Below the pieces are notes generated by a model that had not been told where the DNA came from, ran no database searches, and saw nothing but the letters and a program-made list of their open reading frames with translations. This document shows, piece by piece, positions 16,459-26,193 of a DNA stretch of 62,601 nucleotides. The DNA comes from Acidobacteriota bacterium. Its GTDB lineage: Bacteria > Acidobacteriota > Terriglobia > Bryobacterales > Bryobacteraceae. Location of the stretch: contig JAPKYZ010000046.1 of NCBI GenBank assembly GCA_026394055.1, forward strand, positions 1 through 62,601, in the 5' to 3' direction. The translations under genes were made by a program, and so were the position numbers. How positions within the stretch are numbered: the first letter of the stretch is position 1; the number at the start of each line of letters is the position of its first letter.

Positions 16459-17886
16459 GTGAACGCAACGGCCAAGCAGCAGATCATTGACGTCGTCGGC
16501 CCCAAGGGCTTCCTGGACCAGCCTCACGACCTGACGCTCTACGAGTACGACGGCGGCGTCGACAAACACAAGCCGGACATTGTGGTGTTCCCCCGGTCGA
16601 CGGAAGAAGTGGCGGCGCTGGTGAAGATCGCCAATCAGCACAACCTGCCGTTTGTCGGTCGTGGCGCGGGCACTGGACTTTCAGGCGGCGTGATTCCGCG
16701 CGCGGGCGGCGTGATGATCTCGTTCGCCAAAATGAACCGGATCCTCGAAATCGACTTGATGAACGAGCGGTGCGTGGTGCAGCCGGGCGTCGTCAATCTG
16801 GATGTCACGCTGGCCGTGCAGGGCGAAAAGTACTTCTACGCGCCGGACCCATCGTCACAGCGCGCGTGCACGATCGGCGGCAATGTGGCAGAAAACGCCG
16901 GTGGTCCGCATACGCTGGCTTATGGTGTCACCACCAACCACGTGCTGGCGCTGGAACTGGTGCTGCCGGATGGCTCGATTATTGAAACCGGCGGCAAGGA
17001 GCCGGACTTGCCCGGTTACGATCTGGTGGGCCTATTCACCGGTAGCGAAGGCACGATGGCGCTGGTGACCAAGGTTACGCTGCGGCTGATGCGGGCGCCG
17101 GAGATGGTGAAGACGTTGCTGGCGATCTATGACAGCACCGAGGATTGCGGCGCGACGGTGGCCGAGATCACGGCTCGGGCGATTACTCCGGTGGCGGTCG
17201 AGATGCTGGACGGGCCGATGCTGCGGATGGTGGAAGAAGCCACGCATGCCGGCTACCCCATGGATGCGGCGGCGGTGCTGCTGATCGAGCTGGAAGGCTT
17301 GAAAGAGGCGGTGGAGGAGCAGGTCGAGCAAATCCGCGAAGTCTGCCAATCCTGCCGGGCGCGGGAATTTCGCGTCGCCAAGTCCGCCGAGGAGCGGGAC
17401 TTGCTGTGGAAGGGCCGCAAAAACGCCTTTGGCGCCGTCGGCCGTATGAGCCCGTTCTACTACGTGCAAGACGGCGTGGTGCCGCGGACGCAGATTGCCG
17501 GGACGCTCAAGAAAATCGGTGAGGTGGCGGACAAGTACGGGCTGAGCATCTCGAATATTTTCCACGCCGGGGACGGCAACATGCACCCGATCATTCTGTT
17601 CAACGCCCGGATTCCGGGGCAGCTGGAAGCGGCGCAGCATGCCGGGGAAGATATTTTGGAGCACTGCATTTCCGTGGGTGGCTCCATTACAGGCGAGCAT
17701 GGCGTGGGCATGGAAAAGATGGAGCTGATGTCGAAGCAGTTCCCGGCGGAGACGCTCGACATGATTGCGAAGTTCAAGAATCTGTTCGACCCGCAATGCC
17801 GGTTGAATCCCGGGAAGCTGCTGCCCACCGGGCGGGGATGTATGGAAATCAGACAGCGGCCGTTGACGGAGAAGACGGCGGTTTAG
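16459..17886 (+). CDS. GlcD-like FAD-binding oxidase (glycolate/D-lactate dehydrogenase family)
   Basis: A 475-residue flavoprotein. The PCMH FAD-binding domain occupies about 40-220, with PRSTEEVAALVKIANQHN and GRGAGTGLSGGV; the C-terminal FAD-linked oxidase domain follows, with NIFHAGDGNMHP and GGSITGEHGVG and the family ending NPGKLLP. It oxidises 2-hydroxy acids such as glycolate or D-lactate to 2-oxo acids. The partners GlcE and GlcF are not adjacent, so the electron acceptor is unknown. GTG start at 16459. Confidence 0.85.
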   Translation: MNATAKQQIIDVVGPKGFLDQPHDLTLYEYDGGVDKHKPDIVVFPRSTEEVAALVKIANQHNLPFVGRGAGTGLSGGVIPRAGGVMISFAKMNRILEIDLMNERCVVQPGVVNLDVTLAVQGEKYFYAPDPSSQRACTIGGNVAENAGGPHTLAYGVTTNHVLALELVLPDGSIIETGGKEPDLPGYDLVGLFTGSEGTMALVTKVTLRLMRAPEMVKTLLAIYDSTEDCGATVAEITARAITPVAVEMLDGPMLRMVEEATHAGYPMDAAAVLLIELEGLKEAVEEQVEQIREVCQSCRAREFRVAKSAEERDLLWKGRKNAFGAVGRMSPFYYVQDGVVPRTQIAGTLKKIGEVADKYGLSISNIFHAGDGNMHPIILFNARIPGQLEAAQHAGEDILEHCISVGGSITGEHGVGMEKMELMSKQFPAETLDMIAKFKNLFDPQCRLNPGKLLPTGRGCMEIRQRPLTEKTAV

Positions 17887-17904
17887 AGCCACGCTTGATC
17901 AGAT

Positions 17905-18327
17905 TTACTTGAACGGGTTGACAATGGTCAACTCTCCGATTTTCATCCCATCTTGCAGGTCTTCCGAGTAAAGCACCATGCAACGCGCTTCCAATGCGGC
18001 TGAAACGATGAGCGCGTCGTACCAGGAGATTTGGTAGCGGCCAGCCAGCAGTAGCGCCTCACGAAATAGAGCAAGGGATGACTGGATGCGCAGCATGGGC
18101 GCGAGGGTGGTCTGGATGAATTCGATAACGTCGGTCTGGTTCATTGCGTGGCGGCCTTTGGAGGTCACGTTGATGAACTCTTGAATCACCTGGTAGCTGA
18201 TCACGCCGGGTTGCAGGGTCAGGGCCTCGCGGATCAACGCGGCTGCGCGGCGCGATTTCTGCGGAGGGGCAACTCGGTCAACCACGTAGATAAAGATGTT
18301 GGTGTCGAGAAAGGATCTATCGCTCAT
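17905..18327 (-). CDS. PIN-domain toxin (VapC-like)
   Basis: A 140-residue PIN-domain ribonuclease. Acidic active-site residues are at the usual places: D8 in SFLDTNIFIY, E50 in VIQEFIN, D104 in SWYDALIV, and an acid in LYSEDLQDG. Such toxins cut tRNA or rRNA when free of antitoxin. The start lies 11 bases inside the end of the upstream antitoxin gene, the standard VapBC arrangement. Confidence 0.85.
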   Translation of the reverse strand: MSDRSFLDTNIFIYVVDRVAPPQKSRRAAALIREALTLQPGVISYQVIQEFINVTSKGRHAMNQTDVIEFIQTTLAPMLRIQSSLALFREALLLAGRYQISWYDALIVSAALEARCMVLYSEDLQDGMKIGELTIVNPFK

Positions 18328-18535
18328 TCATCTCATCGCGAGTGAACTTCCGGCCAATTTCTACATAATCGAGTCTCTTGATGAGGGCATCGAATGCTGC
18401 GGCGCGATCCTCACCCTTGGTGTACTCCATCAGCCACTTGCGGAACTCGGCGTTTATCGTGGAGCCATCGCGGGCAGCACGATCCCGAGCCTGCTGGATT
18501 ACTGCTTCGTCGGCGCTGAGCGTGATGTTCTTCAT
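18317..18535 (-). CDS. Ribbon-helix-helix antitoxin paired with the PIN toxin
   Basis: A 72-residue protein: an N-terminal strand and two helices (KNITLSADEAVIQQARDRAA) of the RHH DNA-binding type, then a C-terminal tail expected to wrap the toxin. The open frame extends further upstream, but the ATG at 18535 begins the conserved fold. Overlap with the toxin gene implies coupling. It should repress its own promoter in the 126-bp gap before the SurA-like gene. Confidence 0.8.
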   Translation of the reverse strand: MKNITLSADEAVIQQARDRAARDGSTINAEFRKWLMEYTKGEDRAAAFDALIKRLDYVEIGRKFTRDEMNER

Positions 18536-18661
18536 AGAACCAGTGTACACAGGGCCTTGTGCACTGCACTGTGTCTTGATGCTGTCTCGGCCATTCAGCC
18601 CCAGCAACTTTCTTGGGAGGCATCCCCACCCGCTGCGGGGCGCTGGTAAACTCTATTCTGT

Positions 18662-19819
18662 ATGAGTCCGGTTGTTCTGCTCACCCTTCTATCCGTTTCC
18701 GCCGACATTGCGGTGATCGAAGAGATCATTGCCAAGGTCAATGGCGACATCATCACCCGTGGCGAAATTGACAAGTCCCGGCGGCAGTTTGAGGCTGAAC
18801 TGCGCGCCCGGAAGGTGCCGGCGCCTCAAATGGAGCAGGCGCTGAAGGAGAAAGAAAAGGATCTGTTGAAGGAGCGCATCGATGCCCTGCTGCTGGTGCA
18901 GAAGGGCAAAGAGATGAACATCAACGTCGATGCGCAGTGGTCAAAATATCTTGCCGATATCCAGCGCTCCACCAAAACGGCGGATCTGGAGATTCTGGCC
19001 AAGGAGATCCGCGAGCAGACGGGCATGGCGTTTGAGGACTGGAAGGCCGATATCCGCAACAACATGCTGACGCAGCGCGTCGTCGGGCAGGAAGTCCAAT
19101 CGAAGATCAATATTCCGAAGCCGGAAGTGATGAAGTACTACGAAGAGCACAAGACGGAGTTCGTGCGCGAGGAGCGCGTGTTTCTGCGTGAGATCTTCCT
19201 GAAGATGGATGGCAAGAATGATGCCCTCGTCGAGAAGAAGGCCAAGGATTTGATTGCGCGCGTCAAGAAGGGCGAGAAGTTCCCGGAACTGGCCCGCGAC
19301 AACTCGGATTCAGATACGGCGCAAAACTACGGCGAGATCGGCGGGTTCAAGAAGGGCGAACTCGATCCAGCCATTGAAGATTGGGCGTTTAAGCAAGGCC
19401 GCAACGCCATCACGGACCCGCCGCTGAAGCGCGGCAATGGCCTGCTGATCTTGCGCGTGGATGAAGTGCACAAGGCGGGGCAGGCGGCGTTTGAGGAAGT
19501 GGAAAACGAAGTGATGGAGCGCGTCTTTATGCCGCGCATGAAGCCCGCGATGCAGGAATACCTCACCAAGCTGCGCCAGGAAGCGTTCTTGGAAATCCGC
19601 GACGGCTTCATCGATTCCGGCGCCGCGCCCGGCAAGGACACCAAGTGGACCGACCCGGCCCAGCTGAAGCCGGAGACGATCTCCAAGGAAGAACTGGCCA
19701 ACCAGAAGCGCCGCAAGCGCCTGCTGGGGGTGCCGATTCCGATGACGTCGAAGTCGGCCATGAAGCCCGAGAAAGAGAGTAAGGGCGAGTCCAAGTCGAA
19801 GGTCGTTAAGCAGAAGTGA
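18662..19819 (+). CDS. SurA-like periplasmic peptidyl-prolyl isomerase
   Basis: A 385-residue foldase. A short hydrophobic leader is followed by a SurA N-terminal region (IIAKVNGDIITRGEIDKSRR), helical segments, then a parvulin domain at about 175-270 (VFLREIFLKM, ARDNSDSDTAQNYGEIGGF, DEVHKAG). The C-terminal tail is lysine-rich. It likely assists outer-membrane protein folding, which fits the Oar receptor encoded close by. Its stop overlaps the GTG start of the YhaM-like gene. Confidence 0.88.
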   Translation: MSPVVLLTLLSVSADIAVIEEIIAKVNGDIITRGEIDKSRRQFEAELRARKVPAPQMEQALKEKEKDLLKERIDALLLVQKGKEMNINVDAQWSKYLADIQRSTKTADLEILAKEIREQTGMAFEDWKADIRNNMLTQRVVGQEVQSKINIPKPEVMKYYEEHKTEFVREERVFLREIFLKMDGKNDALVEKKAKDLIARVKKGEKFPELARDNSDSDTAQNYGEIGGFKKGELDPAIEDWAFKQGRNAITDPPLKRGNGLLILRVDEVHKAGQAAFEEVENEVMERVFMPRMKPAMQEYLTKLRQEAFLEIRDGFIDSGAAPGKDTKWTDPAQLKPETISKEELANQKRRKRLLGVPIPMTSKSAMKPEKESKGESKSKVVKQK

Positions 19820-20874
19820 AGACGGTTTACGCCGCTGACCTTAAGCCGGACCAGGAAATCACGGCCGCTTTTCTCGTTTCAAACAAAGAAGTCCGCCAGA
19901 AGAGGACCGGTGAGCCGTTTCTCTCCCTGATGCTGCAGGACCGCACGGGCGATGTCGACGCCAAGATGTGGGACAACGCGGCCTCGGTGGCCGACAAGTT
20001 CGCCAAAGACGACATCATTGAAGTGAAGGGGACCGTCCAGGTCTTCCAAGGGCGCATCCAGCTGACCATCCAGCGGCTGAAGAAGTTGGAAGATGCGGCC
20101 GTTGATCTGGGTGACTTTTTGCCCGCTTCGCGCTATAGCGTGGAGGCGATGTTCGCGGAGTTGCAAGCGCTGGTGGCGGCGATGGCCGACGCCGACTTGC
20201 GGCAACTGCTGGACACAATTTTCGCGGATGCGGAGCTGGTGGCCTCTTTCAAGCGGGCTCCGGCGGCCAAGACGGTACACCACGCATTTCTGGGCGGGCT
20301 GCTGGAACACGTGCTGTCAATGGCGAAGATTGGCCTTTCGCTCGCCAAACACTACCCCGGAATTGATGCTGATCTGCTGCTGGCGGGCGTGGTGTTGCAC
20401 GACATTGGTAAGACGCGGGAGTTGACCTACCGGCGGAGCTTTGGCTATTCCACCGAAGGTCAGCTGCTGGGGCATATCCACATTGGGCTGGGCATCATCA
20501 ATGATGCGTTCCGGAAGCTGCCGGAGTTTCCGGCCAAGAAGCGGATGTTGTTGGAGCATCTGATTTTGTCGCATCACGGGACGCTGGAGTACGGGTCGCC
20601 CAAAGTGCCGGTGTTTTTGGAAGCGATGCTGCTGCACCAGATTGATATGCTGGATTCCAAGATGGAAGCGGTGCGGGCGGCGATTGCCGATGACAACCGC
20701 GTCGACGGCGAATGGACCGGTTACATTAACTCGCTGGAACGTGGCCTTTTGAAGAAAGACAAGTTCCTGGCGGTCGACAGTCCAGCCCCCTTGATGACGC
20801 CGAAATCCAACCCCGCCCCCGCCGAACCGGCCCTGTTGGCCACCCAATTGGCCAAAGTCTGGCAGTCAAAGTAG
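19816..20874 (+). CDS. YhaM-like 3'-5' exoribonuclease (OB fold plus HD domain)
   Basis: A 352-residue protein with an N-terminal OB-fold (LSLMLQDRTGDVDAKMWDN, IIEVKGTVQVFQGRIQLTI) and a C-terminal HD phosphohydrolase domain. The metal-binding residues are in HHAFLGGLLEHVLSM, GVVLHDIGK, HIHIGL and LILSHHG. YhaM/CBF1-type enzymes degrade RNA or single-stranded DNA from the 3' end. The GTG start overlaps the TGA of the SurA-like gene, so the pair is an operon. Confidence 0.85.
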   Translation: MKTVYAADLKPDQEITAAFLVSNKEVRQKRTGEPFLSLMLQDRTGDVDAKMWDNAASVADKFAKDDIIEVKGTVQVFQGRIQLTIQRLKKLEDAAVDLGDFLPASRYSVEAMFAELQALVAAMADADLRQLLDTIFADAELVASFKRAPAAKTVHHAFLGGLLEHVLSMAKIGLSLAKHYPGIDADLLLAGVVLHDIGKTRELTYRRSFGYSTEGQLLGHIHIGLGIINDAFRKLPEFPAKKRMLLEHLILSHHGTLEYGSPKVPVFLEAMLLHQIDMLDSKMEAVRAAIADDNRVDGEWTGYINSLERGLLKKDKFLAVDSPAPLMTPKSNPAPAEPALLATQLAKVWQSK

Positions 20875-20919
20875 TTCCTGTAGCAGTGAAAATTGTTAAT
20901 ATCGAATGAGAGGTGGTCG

Positions 20920-23900
20920 ATGAGAACTATGAACAAACGTATTTTATGGAGCTTCGTGTGTCTGCTGTTGGGCAGCGCATGGGCTATTGCACAGACGATT
21001 ACAGGTGGCGTTACCGGCACCGTGACCGATCCCTCCGGCGCCAGCGTTGCCGGTGGGACCGTGACCGCGAGCAACACTGAGACGGGCGTCCGCAGCGTCG
21101 TCCCGGCCAATAGCGAAGGTATCTACACTTTCCCGTTTCTTCGCATTGGTAATTACACCATTACCTTTGAGGCCAAGGGCTTCAAGAAATCCGTCATTGG
21201 GCCGTTTAAGCTGGAAGCCAACCAGGTGGCGCGTATCGACGCCAAGCTGGAAGTTGGCGACGTTTCCCAGACGGTGGAAGTGACCGACGTGGGCCCGCTC
21301 CTGCAGACGGAAACCCAGGCCACGGGCGACACGCTGAATTCCACCAAGCTGACCAGCATTCCGCTGAACGGCCGGAACTTCGCTTCGCTGACGTTGCTGA
21401 TTCCGGGTGCGGTCTCCACCTCACCTGGTGCGATGAATACGGCGGCCCGCTTCCAGGGCTCCGGTTCGCGCCCGCAGGTGAACGGCAACCGTGAGCAGAC
21501 GAACAACTTCCTGCTGGACGGTGTCGACATCAATCAGTCGGTGGATAACCAGATCGGTTATCAGCCCAGCGTTGATGCGCTGGAAGAAGTGAAGGTTGTG
21601 ACCGGCAACGCCGGGGCCGAGTTTGGCAATGTGGGCGGCGCCAGCGTCGTGATGTCGCTGAAGTCCGGCACCAACGCCTTCCACGGCAATGTCTTTGAGT
21701 TCCTGCGCAACGAGAAGTTGGACGCCAACGGCTTTTTCAACAATCGGAACAAGGTCCAGAAGCAGGCGCTGCGCCAGAACATCTTCGGCGCCACGCTGGG
21801 TGGTCCCATCCAGAAGAACAAGGCGTTCTTCTTCGTCGATTTTGAAGAGACGGAGCGCCGCATCGCGGGTCCGGCCGCCGCCTCGGTGGCTCCGGCCGCC
21901 TGGCGCAATGGCGACCTCAGCCAGTTCCTGACGGTGTCGAATCAGGTGGTGCGCGACCCCAGCACGGGCGCTACGCTCGCCTCCCGCGCGCCGTTCCCGA
22001 ACAACCAGATCCCGGTTGCGCGTTTCAGCAACACGGCGAAGTTCCTGTTTGGCAACCCGTCGCTCTATCCGCTGGCCAACAATACGGGCACCGGAAGCTT
22101 GGGCGTCAGCAGCAACTACATCGGCGGCACGCGCAACTATCTGTCGAACCTGCAAGGCGACGCCAAGGTGGATTATCGCCTGTCCGACAAGGACAACCTG
22201 ATGTGGCGCTACTCGCGCGCCTTCTATGACAACTACGGTTCGCAGGCGGCGCTACCCGTCCTGATGACCAGCGGCAACCAGGGTCCCACCTGGTCGACGG
22301 TGGGCAACTGGACCCGTACGTGGAGCGCTACCCTGGTTTCCGACACCCGCTTCTCCTACAGCAACGTCGGGATCGATGACCGCGCCGTGGATTGGTCCGG
22401 CCAACTGGGCGCCGACGGAAACCAGAAGTTTGGCATTGCCGGCGGCCAGCCCATCCCCGGCCTCTCGTCCTTCGGTATCGGCGAACAGCTGACCAGCGCG
22501 GGCTCGGGAGCCTCCATCGCCACCACGCGGGACAAGAAGTATCAGTTCCAGACGAACAACACCTACCAGACTGGCGCACACTTGCTGAAGTTTGGCTTTA
22601 ACCTGCTCAAGAACATTCAGACCCGCTACTACGCCGGCAACAACGGCGCTCTGGGTTCGTTTAGCTACAACGGCGCCTACTCCGGCTTGACCATCGGCGA
22701 CTTCCTCCTCGACACGCTGGCCTCCAAAGGCCGTGGCGCGGTGGCTGATCCGTGGAACCACATCGGCTGGCGCAACATCTTCTTCGTGCAGGACAGCTGG
22801 AAGATCACCCGTCGCCTCACCTTCAACTACGGGCTGAGCTGGGAATACACTTCGCCCATCATTGAGCAGGATGACCGCCAGGTGAACATCAACACCTTCA
22901 CCGGCGAACTGATCTATCCGGGCAAGACCGAGTACGGCCGCGCCCTGTACAAGGCCTACAAAAAGCAGTTCAACCCGAACCTCGGCTTGGCCTACACGCT
23001 GGACAAGAAGACGGTGATCCGCGCGGCGTACCGCCTCTCGAACTTCCTGGAAGGCACCGGAGCGAACCTCCGTTTGCCGCTCAATCCGCCGTACTTCACC
23101 GAATCGAACGTCACCTATGACGTCAACGCTCCGGGCCGCATCGGGACCGGCTTCTCCGATCTGATCGCCCGCGGCGATTTGACGGGTCCGCGTTCCACCC
23201 CGACGGCCGCGCCTTTCTATCAGGGCCGCGCGTGGGACTTGAACCTGCGTCCCCAGATGACCAACCAGTTCAACTTCGCCGTGGAGCGCGAATTGGACAA
23301 GGCCACCAGCGTGAACGTCGCCTATGTGGGCCAGCGCGGCACGCACCTGGTGATTCCGCACGAAGCCAATAACCCGCTGCCGGGCACTGGCCCGTACGCC
23401 ACTTGGGCGCCCATCAATGATCGCCGTCCGCTGGCCACGAAGCTGCCCAACGTGGGTAACATCGCGCTCACGGAGTCCAGCGGTACCAGCTGGTACAACG
23501 CTCTGCAGATCTCCGGCCGCCGCCGCATGACGGGTGGTCTGGAAATGCTGTTCCAGTACACCTATTCGAAGACGAACACCGATGGCCTGGGCTACTACGG
23601 CTGTGGCGGTGTCAACGCCGAGGGTGCGTACTGGCAGGATGCCAACAACCGCCGCGGCAACTACGGCCCGGCCTGCTTTGACGTCCGTCACAACTTCACC
23701 ACGGCCGGCGTCTACACACTGCCGTTCGGCAAGGGCCAGAAGTTTGGCTCCGGCATGAGCAAGCTGGCTGACCTGGTGGTGGGCGGCTGGAACATCAACT
23801 ACAACCTGGCCAAGCGCGGCGGCTTCCCCGTCACGATCTTCGCCACTACCCAGAACACGAACTCGGGCCGCTCACCACGCGGAAACGCTCGGGCCAACCG

Positions 23901-24282
23901 GTATCAGCCGGCGAATTTCTCCGGTACGCAGACGGTGGATACCTGGTTCGGCAAGACGTTCACGGCCAGCGACTTCTGCGCCGCGGGCGTGAATAGCGGT
24001 AGCTGTGCGTACGGTATTCCGGCTCTGGGTGAGTTCGGCTCCGCCGGCGTCGGCACCGAACGCGCCCCGGGATTCTTCAACCTCGACACGTCGATCGGAA
24101 AGACCTTCCGCATTAGCGAACGTCAGCGCTTGGAGTTCCGTTCGGAAATGTTCAATGTGTTGAACTACGTCTCATGGGGCGCCCCGGGCCGTGACATCTC
24201 TACGCCGACCACCTTTGGCCAGATCACCGGCCAAATCGGCTCACCGCGTAACATCCAGTTCGGTCTGAAGTACTTCTTCTAG
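20920..24282 (+). CDS. Oar-like TonB-dependent outer-membrane receptor 1
   Basis: An 1120-residue outer-membrane protein. Signal peptide (ILWSFVCLLLGSAWAIAQ), a carboxypeptidase-regulatory Ig-like domain (about 20-105, TGTVTDPSGASVAGGTVTAS), a plug region (about 125-260, IPLNGRNFASLTLLIPGA, NNFLLDGVDINQ) and a long beta-barrel ending in an aromatic residue (FGLKYFF). These are abundant in Acidobacteriota and thought to import large oligomers such as glycans or peptides. The ATG at 20920 follows AGGTGG; an ATG at 20929 is also possible. A strong terminator follows directly. Confidence 0.9.
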   Translation: MRTMNKRILWSFVCLLLGSAWAIAQTITGGVTGTVTDPSGASVAGGTVTASNTETGVRSVVPANSEGIYTFPFLRIGNYTITFEAKGFKKSVIGPFKLEANQVARIDAKLEVGDVSQTVEVTDVGPLLQTETQATGDTLNSTKLTSIPLNGRNFASLTLLIPGAVSTSPGAMNTAARFQGSGSRPQVNGNREQTNNFLLDGVDINQSVDNQIGYQPSVDALEEVKVVTGNAGAEFGNVGGASVVMSLKSGTNAFHGNVFEFLRNEKLDANGFFNNRNKVQKQALRQNIFGATLGGPIQKNKAFFFVDFEETERRIAGPAAASVAPAAWRNGDLSQFLTVSNQVVRDPSTGATLASRAPFPNNQIPVARFSNTAKFLFGNPSLYPLANNTGTGSLGVSSNYIGGTRNYLSNLQGDAKVDYRLSDKDNLMWRYSRAFYDNYGSQAALPVLMTSGNQGPTWSTVGNWTRTWSATLVSDTRFSYSNVGIDDRAVDWSGQLGADGNQKFGIAGGQPIPGLSSFGIGEQLTSAGSGASIATTRDKKYQFQTNNTYQTGAHLLKFGFNLLKNIQTRYYAGNNGALGSFSYNGAYSGLTIGDFLLDTLASKGRGAVADPWNHIGWRNIFFVQDSWKITRRLTFNYGLSWEYTSPIIEQDDRQVNINTFTGELIYPGKTEYGRALYKAYKKQFNPNLGLAYTLDKKTVIRAAYRLSNFLEGTGANLRLPLNPPYFTESNVTYDVNAPGRIGTGFSDLIARGDLTGPRSTPTAAPFYQGRAWDLNLRPQMTNQFNFAVERELDKATSVNVAYVGQRGTHLVIPHEANNPLPGTGPYATWAPINDRRPLATKLPNVGNIALTESSGTSWYNALQISGRRRMTGGLEMLFQYTYSKTNTDGLGYYGCGGVNAEGAYWQDANNRRGNYGPACFDVRHNFTTAGVYTLPFGKGQKFGSGMSKLADLVVGGWNINYNLAKRGGFPVTIFATTQNTNSGRSPRGNARANRYQPANFSGTQTVDTWFGKTFTASDFCAAGVNSGSCAYGIPALGEFGSAGVGTERAPGFFNLDTSIGKTFRISERQRLEFRSEMFNVLNYVSWGAPGRDISTPTTFGQITGQIGSPRNIQFGLKYFF

Positions 24283-24303
24283 ACTGCTGGCTGGAAGTAA
24301 AGG

Positions 24304-24336
24304 AAAAGGGCAGGTCCTTCGGGGCCTGCCCTTTTT
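24304..24336 (+). terminator. Rho-independent terminator of the first Oar gene
   Basis: A stem AAGGGCAGGTCC / GGGCCTGCCCTT closed by a UUCG tetraloop and followed by a T run, 21 bp after the receptor stop. The upstream A run mirrors the T run, so it may also work on the other strand. Confidence 0.9.
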
Positions 24337-24409
24337 GCCTTTGGGTTGTGGGTTCGGCGGCTACTTGTAGACCGCTCCGCTGCCGTCGCGGCTCGGTCTG
24401 AGGTCCGTA

Positions 24410-24553
24410 ACCGAGCCCCGACCCGCAGGAGGGGCCCGCCCTCAAAACGCACCACAGCCCCTGGCCGCCGCGACTCTCGATGCCGACCGATTTCGGCGCT
24501 GGTCACCATGCGGCTGTGACGGGAAAGACCCCTCCTGCAAGTCGGGGCTCGGT
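24410..24553. repeat. Long inverted repeat in an intergenic region
   Basis: Arms at 24410-24434 and 24529-24553 pair at 23 of 25 positions (core GAGCCCCGAC). The 94-base loop has no coding sign. The organisation is like the palindromes at 8202-8390 and 61142-61342. It lies between the receptor terminator and the 43-bp repeat; the rest of the 24337-24634 gap shows nothing else. Confidence 0.7.
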
Positions 24554-24577
24554 CTGGGCGTCGTCCATCGCTTGAAC

Positions 24578-24620
24578 AGGCGGGACTGAAGTCCCGCTGC
24601 AGGCTGAAGCCTGGGCCACT
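24578..24620. repeat. Dispersed 43-bp double-hairpin repeat, copy 2
   Basis: Identical to the copy at 15394-15436 except one base (GGGCCACT instead of GCGCCACT at the 3' end). It lies 15 bp past the stop of the convergent amidase gene. Confidence 0.85.
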
Positions 24621-24634
24621 TGACGAACGTGGCG

Positions 24635-26137
24635 CTACTCGTCTTCGGCGTCGGGCTTGAGCGCGGGGACGGGCATGTCGGGGGTTAGGGTGGGTTTCTT
24701 GGTGTGCCAGTCGGTGGCCTTCTGGTAGGCGTGGGCGAGGGCGAGCACCTGGCCTTCCGCCCATGGGCGTCCGGCGATCATCAGGCCCACCGGGACACCT
24801 TTGGCGTTGAAGCCGCAGGGCACAGTGATGGCGGGGATGCCCAAGATGTTGAACTCGGCGGTGTTGGCCAGTTCGGGGTTGGCGGGCTTTTCGCTTTCGG
24901 TGCGTTTGATGGTGTCATCGACGGTACGCGGAGCGCGGCGCATGGTGGGCAGCAGGACCAGGTCCACTTCGTTTTTGTCGAACCAGTCCCCGATGGTGCG
25001 GCGGAGCAGCATCAGTTGGCGCCAACCCTTGACGTACTCAAACGCGCGCGCTTCGGCACCGCGGGCGAGGTTGCGGCGGGTGGGGATCTGGTAACGGCCC
25101 GCACCGGCCTTGTAGAGCTCTTCGTGATAGGCGTACATTTCGCCGGGAGTCTGGGTGCCGCGTAGGGAGGGCAGGACGACGTCCTTCTGCCCTTTGGTCA
25201 TCTTGGCGGCGGCCTCGATGGCCTCTTCCACGGGCTTCAGGACGTCGGCCTCGACATGATCAAAGAAGGGTACGCGGAGGACGCCCAAGCGCAGGTCCTT
25301 CACCGGGCGCTTCATCTCGGCCAGGTAGTCCGGGATCTGGCGTTCGATCGAATGCACGTCCAGCTTGTCGTAGCCAGCCAGCACTTGCAGGATCAAGGCG
25401 GCATCTTCGGCACTGCGCGTCATGGGTCCGCAGTGGTCCAGGGTCCAGACGAGCGGGATGATGCCTCGGATCGAGACCAGGCCGTGGGTGGGTTTCAGGC
25501 CGGTGATGCCGCAAAGCGATGACGGAGTGCGGATGGAGCCGCCGGTGTCGGTGCCGAGCGCGCCAAAACACATTTCCGCTGCCACCGCCGCGCCGGAGCC
25601 GCCCGAGGAGCCGCCGGGGTGCCGGTCCAACGCCCAGGGGTTGCGCACAGGGCCAAAGTAGCTGATGGCCGAGGTGCCGCCGTTAGCGAACTCATGCAGG
25701 TTGGTCTTGCCGACGATGACGGCTCCGGCGGCCAGCAGACGACGCGTCACTTCGGCGTCTTCGTCGGGCACGCGGGAGTCATAGACGGCGCTGGCTCCGG
25801 TGGTGCGGACTTGGGCGGTGTCGATGTTGTCTTTCAAGCCGATCGGGACGCCATGCAGGGGGCCGCGGATTTTGCCCGCGCGGATCTCTGAGTCGGCCTG
25901 GCGGGCCATGGCCATGGCCTGGGCCTTCATGACCGTGATGAAGGCGTTCAGCTTGGGGTTGTAGGTCTCAATGCGCTTGAGGCACGCTTCTGTGAGTTGA
26001 GCCGAGGTGACGCTGCGGGCGCGGAGGCGGGCGGCGGCTTCGGAAAGGGTGATGCCGGTGATGGAGGAATCCTGCGCGGGAGCGGCAAGCGCTCCGGCGG
26101 TGGAGGCGAGAAAGAGGCGACGGCTAACGGTTCCCAT
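24635..26137 (-). CDS. Amidase-signature family hydrolase, Tat-exported
   Basis: A 500-residue amidase. The N-terminus carries a Tat-type signal (SRRLFLASTAGALAAPAQ). The Ser-cisSer-Lys triad is visible: K102 (GLKDN), S177/S178 (HPGGSSGGSGAAVA) and S201 (GTDTGGSIR). Relatives include GatA, but the signal peptide and lack of GatB/GatC genes make a secreted or periplasmic amide hydrolase more likely. Substrate unknown. Transcribed alone, convergent with the Oar gene. Confidence 0.88.
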   Translation of the reverse strand: MGTVSRRLFLASTAGALAAPAQDSSITGITLSEAAARLRARSVTSAQLTEACLKRIETYNPKLNAFITVMKAQAMAMARQADSEIRAGKIRGPLHGVPIGLKDNIDTAQVRTTGASAVYDSRVPDEDAEVTRRLLAAGAVIVGKTNLHEFANGGTSAISYFGPVRNPWALDRHPGGSSGGSGAAVAAEMCFGALGTDTGGSIRTPSSLCGITGLKPTHGLVSIRGIIPLVWTLDHCGPMTRSAEDAALILQVLAGYDKLDVHSIERQIPDYLAEMKRPVKDLRLGVLRVPFFDHVEADVLKPVEEAIEAAAKMTKGQKDVVLPSLRGTQTPGEMYAYHEELYKAGAGRYQIPTRRNLARGAEARAFEYVKGWRQLMLLRRTIGDWFDKNEVDLVLLPTMRRAPRTVDDTIKRTESEKPANPELANTAEFNILGIPAITVPCGFNAKGVPVGLMIAGRPWAEGQVLALAHAYQKATDWHTKKPTLTPDMPVPALKPDAEDE

Positions 26138-26193
26138 TGAAGGACGTTAGCACGATGGGTGGTGGCTCGACACAGTCAGCCCCGGAGGAACTT

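Noticed and set aside
22252..23691. 479-residue minus-strand open frame inside the first Oar gene
   Set aside because: Mirror-frame artefact; Val/Arg/Ala-rich, no start signal, inside a strong receptor gene.
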